Source: Burkholderiaceae bacterium
GTDB taxonomy: Bacteria > Pseudomonadota > Gammaproteobacteria > Burkholderiales > Burkholderiaceae_E
DNA: 32,091 nucleotides
Assembly (NCBI GenBank): GCA_024641185.1
Contig: JAHEDO010000002.1
Coordinates: 1 to 32,091, forward strand
Direction of reading: 5' to 3'
Shown here: one piece after another, positions 6,826 through 15,044 of the stretch
How the letters are laid out: the number at the start of each line of letters is the position of its first letter
How positions within the stretch are numbered: the stretch's first letter is position 1
Translations under genes and position numbers: made by a program
The notes under the pieces: model-generated
The model's input: the letters and a program-made list of their open reading frames with translations, nothing else
Databases searched by the model: none
Told to the model about the DNA's origin: nothing

Positions 6826-8325
6826 ATGTCCCTGGCCGTCGTCCACTCCCGCGCCCTGATCGGGCTGCACGCGCCCGAAGTGCGCGTCGAGGTCCATCTC
6901 GGCAACGGGCTGCCCGCGTTCCACATCGTCGGGCTGCCCCAGGCCGCAGTGCGCGAAAGTGCCGACCGGGTGCGTGCAGCGCTGCTGCACTGCGGGTTCG
7001 ATTTCCCCAATCGCCGCCTCACGGTGAACCTCGCGCCCGCGGATCTGCCAAAGGACTCGGGCCGATTCGACCTGCCGATCGCCGTGGGCATCCTCGGCGC
7101 CAGCGGGCAGGTGCCGATCGACGCGTTGCAGGCGCTGGAGTTCGTGGGAGAACTCTCGCTCACCGGAGAGATCCGCCCGATCCGCGGGGCGCTGGCGATG
7201 GCGCTCGCGCTGCACGCCGACCCGGCCCGAAAGCGACTGGTGATCCCGACCGCATGCAGGGCCGAGACGGCGCTCGTGTCCGACGGCAACTCGCTGGCCG
7301 CGGCGAATCTCGTCGACGTCTGCGCGCACCTGCGCGGCGACTCGCCACTGGAGCGCATCGCGCACGTCGTTCCCGCCGCGGCCGCGACACCGGGGGTCGA
7401 CTTCAGCGACGTCAAGGGCCAGCTGCTCGCCAAGCGCGCGCTCGAGGTGGCTGCCGCCGGCAACCACTCGGCGCTGATGATCGGCCCGCCGGGCGCCGGC
7501 AAGACGATGCTCGCGCAGCGGTTTCCGGGGCTGCTGCCTGCGCTGGACCACGACGAGGCGCTGGACTGCGCGCTGGTCCGGTCGATCGCGGGGCGCTTCG
7601 ACGAGCGCGACTGGGGACGACGCCCGTTCCGCAGCCCGCACCACACCGCGTCGGCGGTCGCGCTGGTCGGCGGCGGCGGTGTCCCGCGACCGGGCGAAGT
7701 CACGCTTGCGCACCGCGGCGTGCTGTTCCTCGACGAGCTGCCGGAGTTCGATTCGCGCGTGCTCGAGGTGCTGCGCGAGCCCCTCGAGTCCGGCGAGATC
7801 ACGATCTCGCGCGCGGCCCGGCAGGCCACGTTTCCGGCGCGCTTCCAGCTGATCGCGGCGATGAATCCCTGTCCCTGCGGACACGCGGGCGACGCCCATG
7901 GCCAATGCGCCTGCAGCGCCGATCGCATCCTGCGCTACCAGCGCTCCGTGTCCGGGCCGCTGCTGGACCGGATCGACATCCGGATCCACGTCGAGCCGGT
8001 GTCACCGGCGGACCTGCAACGCCCGCTGTCGGCATCCGACGACGCCCGTTCACGCGTGTCGGCCGCGATCGCGCGCCAGCGCGAGCGGCAGACCGTGCCC
8101 AACGCGCAGCTCGACGTGCGCGGTGTCGAACGCGTCTGCTCGCTCGCCGAAGGCGCACGCACCCTGCTGCGTGAAGCGCCCGAGCGGCTGGGATGGTCCG
8201 CCCGCGGCCATCACCGCGTGCTGCGTGTCGCGCGGACCATCGCCGATCTCGCCGGCGCCGAAGTCATCGGTCGCACGCACCTGGCCGAGGCGATCCAGTA
8301 CCGCAGGGCGCTTGCGACGGACTGA
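6826..8325 (+). CDS. comM: ComM/YifB family AAA+ ATPase (Mg-chelatase-like)
   Basis: This 499-residue protein has the N-terminal ChlI/Lon-like domain (LPAFHIVGLPQAAVRESADR), Walker A GPPGAGKT at residues 220-227, Walker B VLFLDELPEF and the family mark AAMNPCPCGHAG. The C-terminal Mg-chelatase domain ends LAEAIQYRRAL. ComM proteins are hexameric helicases that promote branch migration during natural transformation. The length and all motifs are typical, so the gene looks functional. In betaproteobacteria it is commonly close to ubiK (from memory). Here HPP/CBS, msrA, lysE, an Ldh2-type gene and an HD-GYP gene lie between them. Confidence 0.95.
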   Translation: MSLAVVHSRALIGLHAPEVRVEVHLGNGLPAFHIVGLPQAAVRESADRVRAALLHCGFDFPNRRLTVNLAPADLPKDSGRFDLPIAVGILGASGQVPIDALQALEFVGELSLTGEIRPIRGALAMALALHADPARKRLVIPTACRAETALVSDGNSLAAANLVDVCAHLRGDSPLERIAHVVPAAAATPGVDFSDVKGQLLAKRALEVAAAGNHSALMIGPPGAGKTMLAQRFPGLLPALDHDEALDCALVRSIAGRFDERDWGRRPFRSPHHTASAVALVGGGGVPRPGEVTLAHRGVLFLDELPEFDSRVLEVLREPLESGEITISRAARQATFPARFQLIAAMNPCPCGHAGDAHGQCACSADRILRYQRSVSGPLLDRIDIRIHVEPVSPADLQRPLSASDDARSRVSAAIARQRERQTVPNAQLDVRGVERVCSLAEGARTLLREAPERLGWSARGHHRVLRVARTIADLAGAEVIGRTHLAEAIQYRRALATD

Positions 8326-8329
8326 CCGC

Positions 8330-8345
8330 CCGGGGCCGGACCCGG
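8330..8345 (+). terminator. Short GC hairpin after comM
   Basis: CCGGG-GCCGGA-CCCGG forms a 5-bp stem 5 bp after the comM stop. There is no T-run, and it is weak in this GC-rich background. Confidence 0.25.
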
Positions 8346-8445
8346 ACAGCGCCACACCCGGTACCATCGGTAAACACCAGGCGGCATTCGCGCACCAGCC
8401 CGCGCCAGACGGTCCGTGCAACGCATCCGACGAAGGGACAACACA

Positions 8446-9804
8446 ATGACTTCGATTCTGCATCGCTCGATCCGGGACGAACTGCCTCGCGCGGTCGCCG
8501 GCGACGGCCCGTTCCTGATCGACGACCAGGGCAGGCGCTACCTCGACGCCTGCGGCGGCGCCGCGGTTTCCTGCCTCGGACACAGCCATCCGGCGGTCAT
8601 CGCCGCGATCCGGGCGCAGGCCGAGCGCCTGTGCTACGCGCACACCAGTTTCTTCACAAGCGAGCCGGCCGAGGAACTCGCGGAGCACCTGCTCGCCCGC
8701 GCGCCCGAGGGACTGTCGCACGCTTACTTCGTGTCGGGCGGCTCGGAGGCGGTCGAGGCGGCGCTGAAGATGGCGCGCCAGTACTTCGTCGAGATCGGGC
8801 AGCCGCAGCGCAGCGTCTTCGTGTCGCGCCGGCAGAGCTACCACGGCAATACGCTGGGCGCGCTCGCGGTCGGCGGCAACGAGTGGCGGCGCGCGCAGTT
8901 CGCGCCCTTGCTGATCGACACGGTGCAGGTGTCGCCCTGCTATGAATACCGGGACCGCCTTGCCGACGAGTCTCCCGAAGCGTACGGCCAGCGGCTGGCC
9001 GCCGAACTCGACGAGACGCTGCGCCGAGTCGGCCCGGATCGCGTGATCGCTTTCGTCGCCGAAACCGTGGGCGGCGCGACCGCGGGTGTGCTCACGCCGG
9101 TTCCGGGCTACTTCCGCGGAGTGCGCGAGGTCTGCGACCGGCACGGCGTGCTGCTGATCCTCGACGAGGTGATGTGCGGGATGGGCCGCACCGGCAGCCT
9201 GTACGCATGCGAACAGGAAGGCGTGGCGCCCGACATCGTCACGATCGCCAAAGGCCTGGGCGCGGGCTACCAGCCGATCGGCGCCGCGCTGCTGTCGCGC
9301 CGGATCTTCGATGCGTTCAGCCAGGGCTCGGGTTTCTTCCAGCACGGCCACACCTACCTCGGGCACGTGCTTGCCTGCACCGCGGCGCTCGAGGTGCAGC
9401 GCACGATCGAGCGCGAAGGGCTGCTCGAGAACGTGAAGCGGCTGGGCGCCACCTTCGAGGGCCTGCTGCGCGAGCGCTTCGGCGCGCATCCGCACGTGGG
9501 CGACATCCGCGGCCGCGGTTTCTTCCGCGGCATGGAGTTCGTCGCCGACCGCGCGAGCAAGGCGCCCTTCGATCCGTCGCTCAAGGTGCACGCAAGGATC
9601 AAGAAGGCGGCGATGGCGCAGGGGCTGATGACCTACCCGATGGGCGGAACGCTGGACGGGCGGCGCGGCGATCACCTGCTGCTCGCGCCGCCGTTCATCG
9701 TCGGAGAGGAGCACCTGGTGATGATCGTCGATCGGCTCGGCGCGGCGCTGGACGCGGTCGTGCAGGGTTTGCCCCGCGAGGCCTTCGCCGCCGCCGGGCA
9801 CTGA
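8446..9804 (+). CDS. Class III PLP-dependent aminotransferase
   Basis: This 452-residue fold-type I aminotransferase includes YLDACGGAAVSCLGHSHPAV near the N-terminus and YFVSGGSEAVEAALKMARQY (phosphate-binding region). The SYHGNTLGALAV, LLILDEVMCGMGRTG (Asp pairing with the PLP nitrogen) and TIAKGLGAGYQPIGA segments follow, with the Schiff-base lysine K269. Class III members include ornithine, GABA, beta-alanine and omega-amino acid transaminases, often labelled aspartate aminotransferase family. The substrate cannot be fixed here. The ATG at 8446 follows a GAAGGGA ribosome site. It converges on the MFS gene with 19 bp between stops. Confidence 0.88.
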   Translation: MTSILHRSIRDELPRAVAGDGPFLIDDQGRRYLDACGGAAVSCLGHSHPAVIAAIRAQAERLCYAHTSFFTSEPAEELAEHLLARAPEGLSHAYFVSGGSEAVEAALKMARQYFVEIGQPQRSVFVSRRQSYHGNTLGALAVGGNEWRRAQFAPLLIDTVQVSPCYEYRDRLADESPEAYGQRLAAELDETLRRVGPDRVIAFVAETVGGATAGVLTPVPGYFRGVREVCDRHGVLLILDEVMCGMGRTGSLYACEQEGVAPDIVTIAKGLGAGYQPIGAALLSRRIFDAFSQGSGFFQHGHTYLGHVLACTAALEVQRTIEREGLLENVKRLGATFEGLLRERFGAHPHVGDIRGRGFFRGMEFVADRASKAPFDPSLKVHARIKKAAMAQGLMTYPMGGTLDGRRGDHLLLAPPFIVGEEHLVMIVDRLGAALDAVVQGLPREAFAAAGH

Positions 9805-9823
9805 CCACGGCAGCCGAATCGGT

Positions 9824-11059
9824 TCATCCGGCGGGGCGCGGCTCCACCCGCCACATCAGCAGCAGCGCGAACGGCAGCGACTGGATCAGCACCCATACCA
9901 GCAGCGCGTGCCGGAACGCCGCGACCTCTGCGTCGCCCAGCGCCCGGAACGCGTCGATCGCGACGCCGAACAGCCACTGGCAGACGAAGATGCCGACGAA
10001 GATCAGCAGGTTGAACGCGGTGTACGCGCGCCCGGTGAGCGCCGGCGGAAAGGTCATGCTGACGTGCGGCTGCACGATGATGTAGCCGGTGCTCGCGATC
10101 GCGAACGGCAGCCACAGGACCCAGGCCCATGACGCGTCGATCAGCGCGATCGAAAGCTGCAGCAGCAGCACCACGGTGGTCGAGACCGAGATGATCCGCA
10201 GCGTCGACCAGCCGGTCTTGGCCAGCCGCGGCAGCAGCCACCCCAACCCGAGGTAGCCGAACAGCAGCACCAGGTTGAAGATGAACAGCGCCTGCGCGGC
10301 CTGTGCCTTGCCCATCCCCAGCACCTGGGTGAACCAGGGGCCGGCCCACAGGCTCTGCATCGAGATGAAGGTGCCCTGGATCACGATCGCGGTCAGGCCG
10401 AAGCGCCAGAAATAGGGATCGGCGAACACCTCCCGGTAGCCGTTCCACACCGACCCGGGCTGCGCCGGATGCACCGCCCGTTCCTCGTCCCTCGGCACGA
10501 ACACCCGGATCGCGGTCGACGCCACCAGCATCAAAGCCGCCGCCAGCCAGAACACGCCGCGCCAGCCGGCGATCGACAACGCGGCCTGCACCGGCACGGT
10601 CGAGGTCAGCGCTCCGGCGGTGCCCACGACCAGCATCCAGGCGGCGAGCTGCTGCTGGCGCTCGGCCGGATACCAGAAGCGATAGCCTTTGAGCGCCGAC
10701 ATCAGCGCTCCCGCCACGCCGGCGCCGATCAACGCGCGCCCCAGCCAGAGCATGGCGACGTTCTGGGCCAGCGCGAAGGTCACGCAACCTGCCGCCGCGA
10801 CCACCAGCAGGCTCGAGTCGGTGCGCCGCGAGCCGAAGCGGTCGAGCCATATGCCCAGCGGGAGCTGCAGCAGCGCGAATCCGAAGAAGTACGCCGACGA
10901 GAGTGACCCGAGCTGAGCGTGGCTGAGCCCGAAATCGGCGACCAGCTCGGGCGCGATCACCGCGTTCACCGAACGCAGCGCGTAGGACATGAAGTAGCCG
11001 CCGGCGAAGCACGCGAAGACGCGAAGGGCCATCGCACCCTTCAACGGAGGAGTGTTCAC
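9824..11059 (-). CDS. Major facilitator superfamily transporter
   Basis: This 411-residue protein has about 12 hydrophobic segments and the MFS loop 2-3 signature GIWLDRFGSRR. The motif ALIGAGVAGALMSALKGYRFW follows in TM4-5. The substrate is unknown. The nearest start in frame is a GTG at 11059, 3 bp after the upstream lipoprotein gene, which suggests coupling. An ATG at 11032 with GAAGG just upstream gives a product starting MALRVFACFAGG and may be the true start. It appears to form a two-gene operon with the lipoprotein. Confidence 0.82.
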   Translation of the reverse strand: MNTPPLKGAMALRVFACFAGGYFMSYALRSVNAVIAPELVADFGLSHAQLGSLSSAYFFGFALLQLPLGIWLDRFGSRRTDSSLLVVAAAGCVTFALAQNVAMLWLGRALIGAGVAGALMSALKGYRFWYPAERQQQLAAWMLVVGTAGALTSTVPVQAALSIAGWRGVFWLAAALMLVASTAIRVFVPRDEERAVHPAQPGSVWNGYREVFADPYFWRFGLTAIVIQGTFISMQSLWAGPWFTQVLGMGKAQAAQALFIFNLVLLFGYLGLGWLLPRLAKTGWSTLRIISVSTTVVLLLQLSIALIDASWAWVLWLPFAIASTGYIIVQPHVSMTFPPALTGRAYTAFNLLIFVGIFVCQWLFGVAIDAFRALGDAEVAAFRHALLVWVLIQSLPFALLLMWRVEPRPAG

Positions 11060-11062
11060 AGG

Positions 11063-11608
11063 TCAGGACCCCGGCTGCAGCAGTCTGAACGATTCGAAAA
11101 AGGTCCGGGCCTCTTCGCGCGGGAACCCCGACCCGATCACCACCCACTGATAAGCGCGTGTTCCGCTCGCGGTGAAACCGGCGAACATCGTCGCCGGCCT
11201 GCCCTGCGCGTTGCCGCTCGCTTCGACGCGGACCGCCGGCACCTGCCCGCGCGCAGCGCCGGTCGCGTCGATCACCGTCACGCTGCGCTCTTCGACCGCG
11301 TTCTCGGTTCCGCCGATATTGCGCACCATGCCCGAGCGCATCGCCGCCCGCGCCTTCTCCCGTGTCGCCGGCTGATCGTCGGGGAGCGTCGCGACCGCGA
11401 CGGTGAAAGAGGCCTCGCCGACGCGCGCGCCCTGCATCGTCATCGACACCTCGATCTCGTCGAGCCGGATCCCGCGGGTCATCGACACGGGCTTGCCCGG
11501 CAGCAACACCAGATAGCCGTCGCCGGACGAGCGCACCTCGCGCCAGTTGTATTCGGGCGAGCAGGCCGCGAGCAGGGTCGCCGCCAGCGCGGCCAATGCG
11601 AGTCGCAT
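11063..11608 (-). CDS. Putative lipoprotein of unknown function
   Basis: This 181-residue protein starts MRLALAALAATLLAACSPEY. It has a lipoprotein signal peptide with lipobox LAAC, so Cys16 would be lipidated. The mature part is predicted to be beta-rich, with GDGYLVLLPGKPVSM near the start and a C-terminal ATMFAGFTASGTRAYQWVVI. It resembles small exported proteins of unknown function, and I do not recognise a named family with certainty. It is the first gene of a likely operon with the MFS transporter. Confidence 0.7.
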   Translation of the reverse strand: MRLALAALAATLLAACSPEYNWREVRSSGDGYLVLLPGKPVSMTRGIRLDEIEVSMTMQGARVGEASFTVAVATLPDDQPATREKARAAMRSGMVRNIGGTENAVEERSVTVIDATGAARGQVPAVRVEASGNAQGRPATMFAGFTASGTRAYQWVVIGSGFPREEARTFFESFRLLQPGS

Positions 11609-11614
11609 CGGTTA

Positions 11615-11623
11615 ATCTTAGCA
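11615..11623 (-). promoter_or_regulatory. Extended -10 element giving a possibly leaderless lipoprotein mRNA
   Basis: On the minus strand TGC-TAAGAT is an extended -10 box (5 of 6 in the hexamer). Its last base is 7 nt from the A of the ATG at 11608, so transcription could start at the start codon. No Shine-Dalgarno sequence fits in between. Confidence 0.45.
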
Positions 11624-11716
11624 GCGCCGCATCGGCCGCGATGGCCGTGGGCCGCGCGGGAGGCGACGCGCCAGTCGCAAGCCGCCGGCGCTCAGACCCC
11701 GGAGGAAAGATCCGCC

Positions 11717-12043
11717 ATGCTCTACGAGTTCAAGTCCCGAGCCACCGGCAACCTGGTAATGACGCAGAAGGTGGCCGAGCGACTGCTGGCGATCATCGGA
11801 AAGGCGCCCGGGCCCACAGGCATCATCCTGCCGGCGCAGATGCCGGCGGCGATCCAGGCGCTGGAGGCCGCGATCGCCGCCGAACGCGCGCACCCGCAGG
11901 CCGAGGAAGCCGACACCGACAACGACGGCGAGCGCGACCCGGAGCGCTCGCCGGCGATTACGCTCGCTCAGCGCGCCTGGCCGCTGATCGACATGATCAG
12001 GACCGCGGCGGCCGCCGAGCGCGAGATCACCTGGGGCGTGTGA
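11717..12043 (+). CDS. DUF1840-type small protein
   Basis: This 108-residue soluble protein begins MLYEFKSRATGNLVMTQKVA and has LLAIIGKAPGPTGIILPAQMPAAI. An acidic, variable linker follows (about residues 67-85), then a C-terminal helix LAQRAWPLIDMIRTAAAAER and WGV at the end. This layout fits the DUF1840 family, common in betaproteobacteria and of unknown function. It has a strong ribosome site GGAGGAAAG at 11701-11709. It diverges from the lipoprotein gene and converges on the YeeE-type transporter gene with a 6-bp gap. Confidence 0.8.
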   Translation: MLYEFKSRATGNLVMTQKVAERLLAIIGKAPGPTGIILPAQMPAAIQALEAAIAAERAHPQAEEADTDNDGERDPERSPAITLAQRAWPLIDMIRTAAAAEREITWGV

Positions 12044-12049
12044 CGCGGC

Positions 12050-13159
12050 TCAGCCTTCGCGCATCAGCCGCCAGTAGTCGATCTTCATCATCAGCGCCGC
12101 GCCGGCGATCAGCGACACGAAGGTGATCAGCGATCCGAGCGCGAGCGTCGACATGCCCGACAGGCCCTGACCGATCGTGCAGCCCATCGCGGTGATGCCG
12201 CCGAAGCCCATCAGGATCGCGCCCAGCACGTGGCGCTTCAAATCGGCCGCATTCGGGAAGCTCTCCTCGCGATAAGTGCGCGAGATCAGCGCCCACGCGA
12301 GCGAACCCGCCACGATGCCCAGCGCGGTGGCGATGCCGAAGGTCACGTGCTTGCTGGTGTCGCTCCAGAACATCAGCAGCTCCAGCGTGTACGCGAACGG
12401 CGCGACCAGCGACAGCGACTCGGCGCGGTTGCTGTTGGTGGCGATGAACGCCTCCTCCAGCGTCTTCGGGTGCTCCGCGATGTAGCCCAGGTGCCCGGTC
12501 ACGTACCAGCCGCCGACCACGGTCAGACCGACGACGATCCCGCCGATCAGGGTGTCCCGCTGCCAGACGTGGCGATTGGCGAGCACGAACACGAGCAGCA
12601 CGATGCCGATCGCCAGCGGCAGCCACATGTCGGTGGTGCCGCGCTCCCAGCCCATCGCCGACGACAGCAGCGCGGGAATGTCCTGCGTCTTCTCGAACCT
12701 CACCGAGAGCTTGTCGAAGGTGTTGACCCGCCAGACCCCGAACAGACCCTTGAGCGTCACGTAGGCCGAAAACCCCAGCACGATGAAGACGACGAGCGAC
12801 TTCAGGTTGCCGCCGCCGATGCGGATCAGCGTCTTGCTGGTGCAGCCCGAGGCCAGGGTCATGCCGACACCGAACAGCACGCCGCCGACTATGTTCGACA
12901 TCCAGATGAGATTGGGGCCGGTGTAGATCGACTTCCGGATGTCGACGAGGCCGCCCATCTGCAATGCCCAGACGCCCAGGATCGCGACCGCGATCGCGAG
13001 CAGCCACATCCGCATGCGGGTCCAGTCGCCCATGTTGACGACGTCGGACACCGCCCCCATCGTGCAGAAATTGGTCTTGTTGCCGATGAAGCCGAAGACC
13101 GCGCCGAGCACGAAGCCCAGCCAGACGATCAGCGTCGCCGAAGGCACCTCTGCGTCCAT
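12050..13159 (-). CDS. YeeE/YedE family sulfur (thiosulfate/sulfur-compound) transporter
   Basis: This 369-residue polytopic membrane protein contains the three conserved Cys-bearing signatures of the YeeE/YedE family: NKTNFCTMGAVSDVVN near the N-terminus, ASGCTSKTLIRIGGGN and MGCTIGQGLSGMSTLALGS. In characterised YeeE proteins such Cys residues relay thiosulfate across the membrane. The family is often paired with TusA-like proteins, and a tandem TusA gene lies upstream on the same strand. It is preceded by a strong GGGGGAGGG ribosome site. A palindrome 59 bp upstream resembles one in the dsr divergent promoter. Import of sulfur substrate for the Dsr pathway is the likely role (inference). 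Confidence 0.9.
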   Translation of the reverse strand: MDAEVPSATLIVWLGFVLGAVFGFIGNKTNFCTMGAVSDVVNMGDWTRMRMWLLAIAVAILGVWALQMGGLVDIRKSIYTGPNLIWMSNIVGGVLFGVGMTLASGCTSKTLIRIGGGNLKSLVVFIVLGFSAYVTLKGLFGVWRVNTFDKLSVRFEKTQDIPALLSSAMGWERGTTDMWLPLAIGIVLLVFVLANRHVWQRDTLIGGIVVGLTVVGGWYVTGHLGYIAEHPKTLEEAFIATNSNRAESLSLVAPFAYTLELLMFWSDTSKHVTFGIATALGIVAGSLAWALISRTYREESFPNAADLKRHVLGAILMGFGGITAMGCTIGQGLSGMSTLALGSLITFVSLIAGAALMMKIDYWRLMREG

Positions 13160-13217
13160 TGTTCCCTCCCCCTGTGCGTGTTGGCGCCATGTTCGGCAGC
13201 GGGCGCCTCGCCGTCCA

Positions 13218-13231
13218 TACCCCGATCGGGT
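13218..13231. promoter_or_regulatory. Palindromic operator candidate upstream of the YeeE-type gene
   Basis: TACCCCGATCGGGT contains the perfect palindrome CCCGATCGGG. It lies 59 bp before the transporter ATG. It differs from the palindrome at 16515-16529 only by a symmetrical GATC/AATT change and the last base. An octamer TATGGACG (minus strand, 13212-13219) overlaps it, and the same octamer occurs at 16486-16493. Confidence 0.5.
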
Positions 13232-13248
13232 GGCTTCTCTCGCGGCGC

Positions 13249-14391
13249 TCAGGCCGCCCAGGCATCGGTGAAGGAGGAAAGCGTTCCGGCGATCCGGTCA
13301 TGATACCGGGCGCGAAACACCAGCCGGCGGTGCTCCGGCGAATCGCTGAAGGCATCGCGCTCGTGCAGCACATTGTTGCAGACGATGCCCATGCCGGGCT
13401 CGAGCCGCAGGCTGTGGACGTAGGGCGCGGCCGCATCGAGCACCGCGCGCAGAGCGTCCACCGCGGCGCGCGTCGCCGGATCATCGTGCCAGGCGATGCT
13501 GCGGGTGCGCGCGGTGTAGCGCATGTGCAGATCGCCGCTCGCTGCGAGCAGCGAGAAGACCGGGCCGGACCGGGCGCGGCGCGCCACGTCGCCCGCAACG
13601 GCGGCGCCGGCATTCGAACCGGCGCCCGCGCCCGCGTCTGCGTTTGCGTCTGCGTCTGCGTTTGCGTTTGCGTTTGCGTCTGCGTCTGCGTCTGCGTTTG
13701 CGTTTGCGTCTGCGTCTGCGTCTGCACCGGCACCGGCCGCGGTGTCGGCAGCTGCACCGGTGGCGGCGTCCGCCACCGCCTCTCGCGGCGGAATGAGCAT
13801 CGCGTCGTGGGCCGACAGCGCCCGAACGAAAGCCGGATCGGCGTCCCGCAACAGGATGTAGGCGATCTCGTGGTCGAGCAGCCGGTTGCCGCCGCCCTGC
13901 TCGGCGCGCTCGGCGCAGTGCAGCAGCATCGCGTTGATGTTGCGCCGCGGCTCGTTGTAGTAGCCGTCCGTGTGCCACCTGATCGGTCGGTCGGTATACG
14001 GGATGAACTCGCTGCGCGTGCCGCGCTCGCTGACCATGAGGCTGCTGATCCCGTCCTCGTCGGCCAGCCAGTTCGCGTCGAGGCTGCGAAGGCCCAGCTG
14101 CTCCCCGAGCCGTCGTGCGATCTCCTTGTCGGGCTCGCGGCGCCGGCTCGCGTAGACCGCCATGTTCGAGACCCGGCAGCGCTCGACGATCGCGGCCTGC
14201 TCGGCAGCGCTCAGCCGGGTCGGGTCCCCGACCTCGACGATCAGCGCCTGCGCGCCGGCGGGTGCGCGGGCGAGCTTCCAGTCGCGCCAGCGTCGGTACG
14301 ACGCCTCGTCGTCCAGCGCGAACGGGCTCCGCGCGCGCCCCTGGCGGTCGTCCACAGGGTGGGCAGGGCGGAAGTCCGAGCCGGAAACCAT
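13249..14391 (-). CDS. TauD/TfdA-like Fe(II)/2-oxoglutarate-type dioxygenase with a large low-complexity insert
   Basis: This 380-residue protein has a double-stranded beta-helix layout with iron-ligand candidates HTD in IRWHTDGYYNEPRRNINAML and a distal His in CNNVLHERDAFSDS. An Arg-rich C-terminal strand (HRRLVFRARYHDR) could bind the co-substrate carboxylate. Between the HTD region and the distal His lies a ~50-residue insert of alternating Ala-Asp/Ala-Asn and Ala-Gly, encoded by a hexanucleotide array at 13634-13723. TauD itself releases sulfite from taurine; this member's substrate is unknown. It is 14 bp downstream of the 202-aa gene and so probably cotranscribed. The insert keeps the frame open, so the enzyme may be intact. 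Confidence 0.78.
   Translation of the reverse strand: MVSGSDFRPAHPVDDRQGRARSPFALDDEASYRRWRDWKLARAPAGAQALIVEVGDPTRLSAAEQAAIVERCRVSNMAVYASRRREPDKEIARRLGEQLGLRSLDANWLADEDGISSLMVSERGTRSEFIPYTDRPIRWHTDGYYNEPRRNINAMLLHCAERAEQGGGNRLLDHEIAYILLRDADPAFVRALSAHDAMLIPPREAVADAATGAAADTAAGAGADADADANANADADADANANANADADANADAGAGAGSNAGAAVAGDVARRARSGPVFSLLAASGDLHMRYTARTRSIAWHDDPATRAAVDALRAVLDAAAPYVHSLRLEPGMGIVCNNVLHERDAFSDSPEHRRLVFRARYHDRIAGTLSSFTDAWAA
13634..13723. repeat. Hexanucleotide microsatellite inside the dioxygenase gene
   Basis: Fifteen consecutive GCGTCT/GCGTTT units (plus strand) encode fifteen Asp-Ala or Asn-Ala dipeptides on the minus strand. The units differ only by a C/T transition, which switches Asp and Asn. 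Because the unit is 6 bp, copy-number change keeps the reading frame. Confidence 0.95.
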
Positions 14392-14405
14392 GTCGTGCGC
14401 AGGCC

Positions 14406-15014
14406 CTACTCGCCCGCGTCGCCGCCGCGCCGAGGTTTGGGCTCGATCCCCAGCAGTCCGCGCATCGACTTCTCCATGACGTCCACGCACTCCGGCCCCT
14501 CGACGGTCATCGCCTGGTCGAGCGCCCAGCGGCGATCGTCCGGGTCGGCCAGGGTGTCGGTCAGCAGGTGCCCGAAATGGCGCAGCATCGCGAACTCCGG
14601 GCCGTCGTCCCGATAGTCGAAATCCGCGTACTCGGCGGCGCGCTGATTGAATCGGTCGATGAAGCGCTTGCGGTACCCGCCGTCCGGCGCCGGACCGAGC
14701 AGATCGTCGAAACTGTCCTGCAATAGCTCGCCCACCCGCGTGACCAGCGTCGACGTGAAGACCTCGCGTGCGGCTCCCGGGTCGTGGCGGTAGGCGATGC
14801 GGTCGGCGACGACCACCAGGAAGCACAGCAGCTCGACGAGCACCATCAGATAGTCGGGCCCGGCGGCGACGTCGAAGTTGCCCTTGCGCAGGTTCTTCAG
14901 CCGCGCGTCCGCGATTCGCCAGACGATGGCGGCCAGCGCGTTGGCCACCTGCGCCGGGTCGCGCGGCGTCGCGTCGCGAAACCAGTGGGTCTTCAGTTTG
15001 ATGCCAGGGCGCAA
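14406..15014 (-). CDS. Protein of unknown function in the dsr-linked block (202 aa)
   Basis: The predicted protein is largely helical and soluble. One apolar helix (MVLVELLCFLVVVADRIAYR) is followed by GELLQDSFDDLLG and KRFIDRFNQRAAEYADFDY. I do not recognise the family. The product begins at a TTG (15012-15014) because no ATG or GTG is available after the upstream stop; GGAG lies about 11 nt before it. It sits 30 bp after the tandem TusA gene and 14 bp before the dioxygenase gene, so it is almost certainly in the same operon. A chaperone or regulatory role would be guesswork. Confidence 0.7.
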   Translation of the reverse strand: MRPGIKLKTHWFRDATPRDPAQVANALAAIVWRIADARLKNLRKGNFDVAAGPDYLMVLVELLCFLVVVADRIAYRHDPGAAREVFTSTLVTRVGELLQDSFDDLLGPAPDGGYRKRFIDRFNQRAAEYADFDYRDDGPEFAMLRHFGHLLTDTLADPDDRRWALDQAMTVEGPECVDVMEKSMRGLLGIEPKPRRGGDAGE

Positions 15015-15044
15015 GCGCGTGGTCTCCGGTCGGTGCGGCGCGAG

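Noticed and set aside
13159-14616. 485-codon plus-strand frame with a run of Cys-Val repeats
   Set aside because: It is the antisense reading of the hexanucleotide array in the dioxygenase gene. No ribosome site or recognisable domain is present, and the minus-strand product has catalytic motifs.
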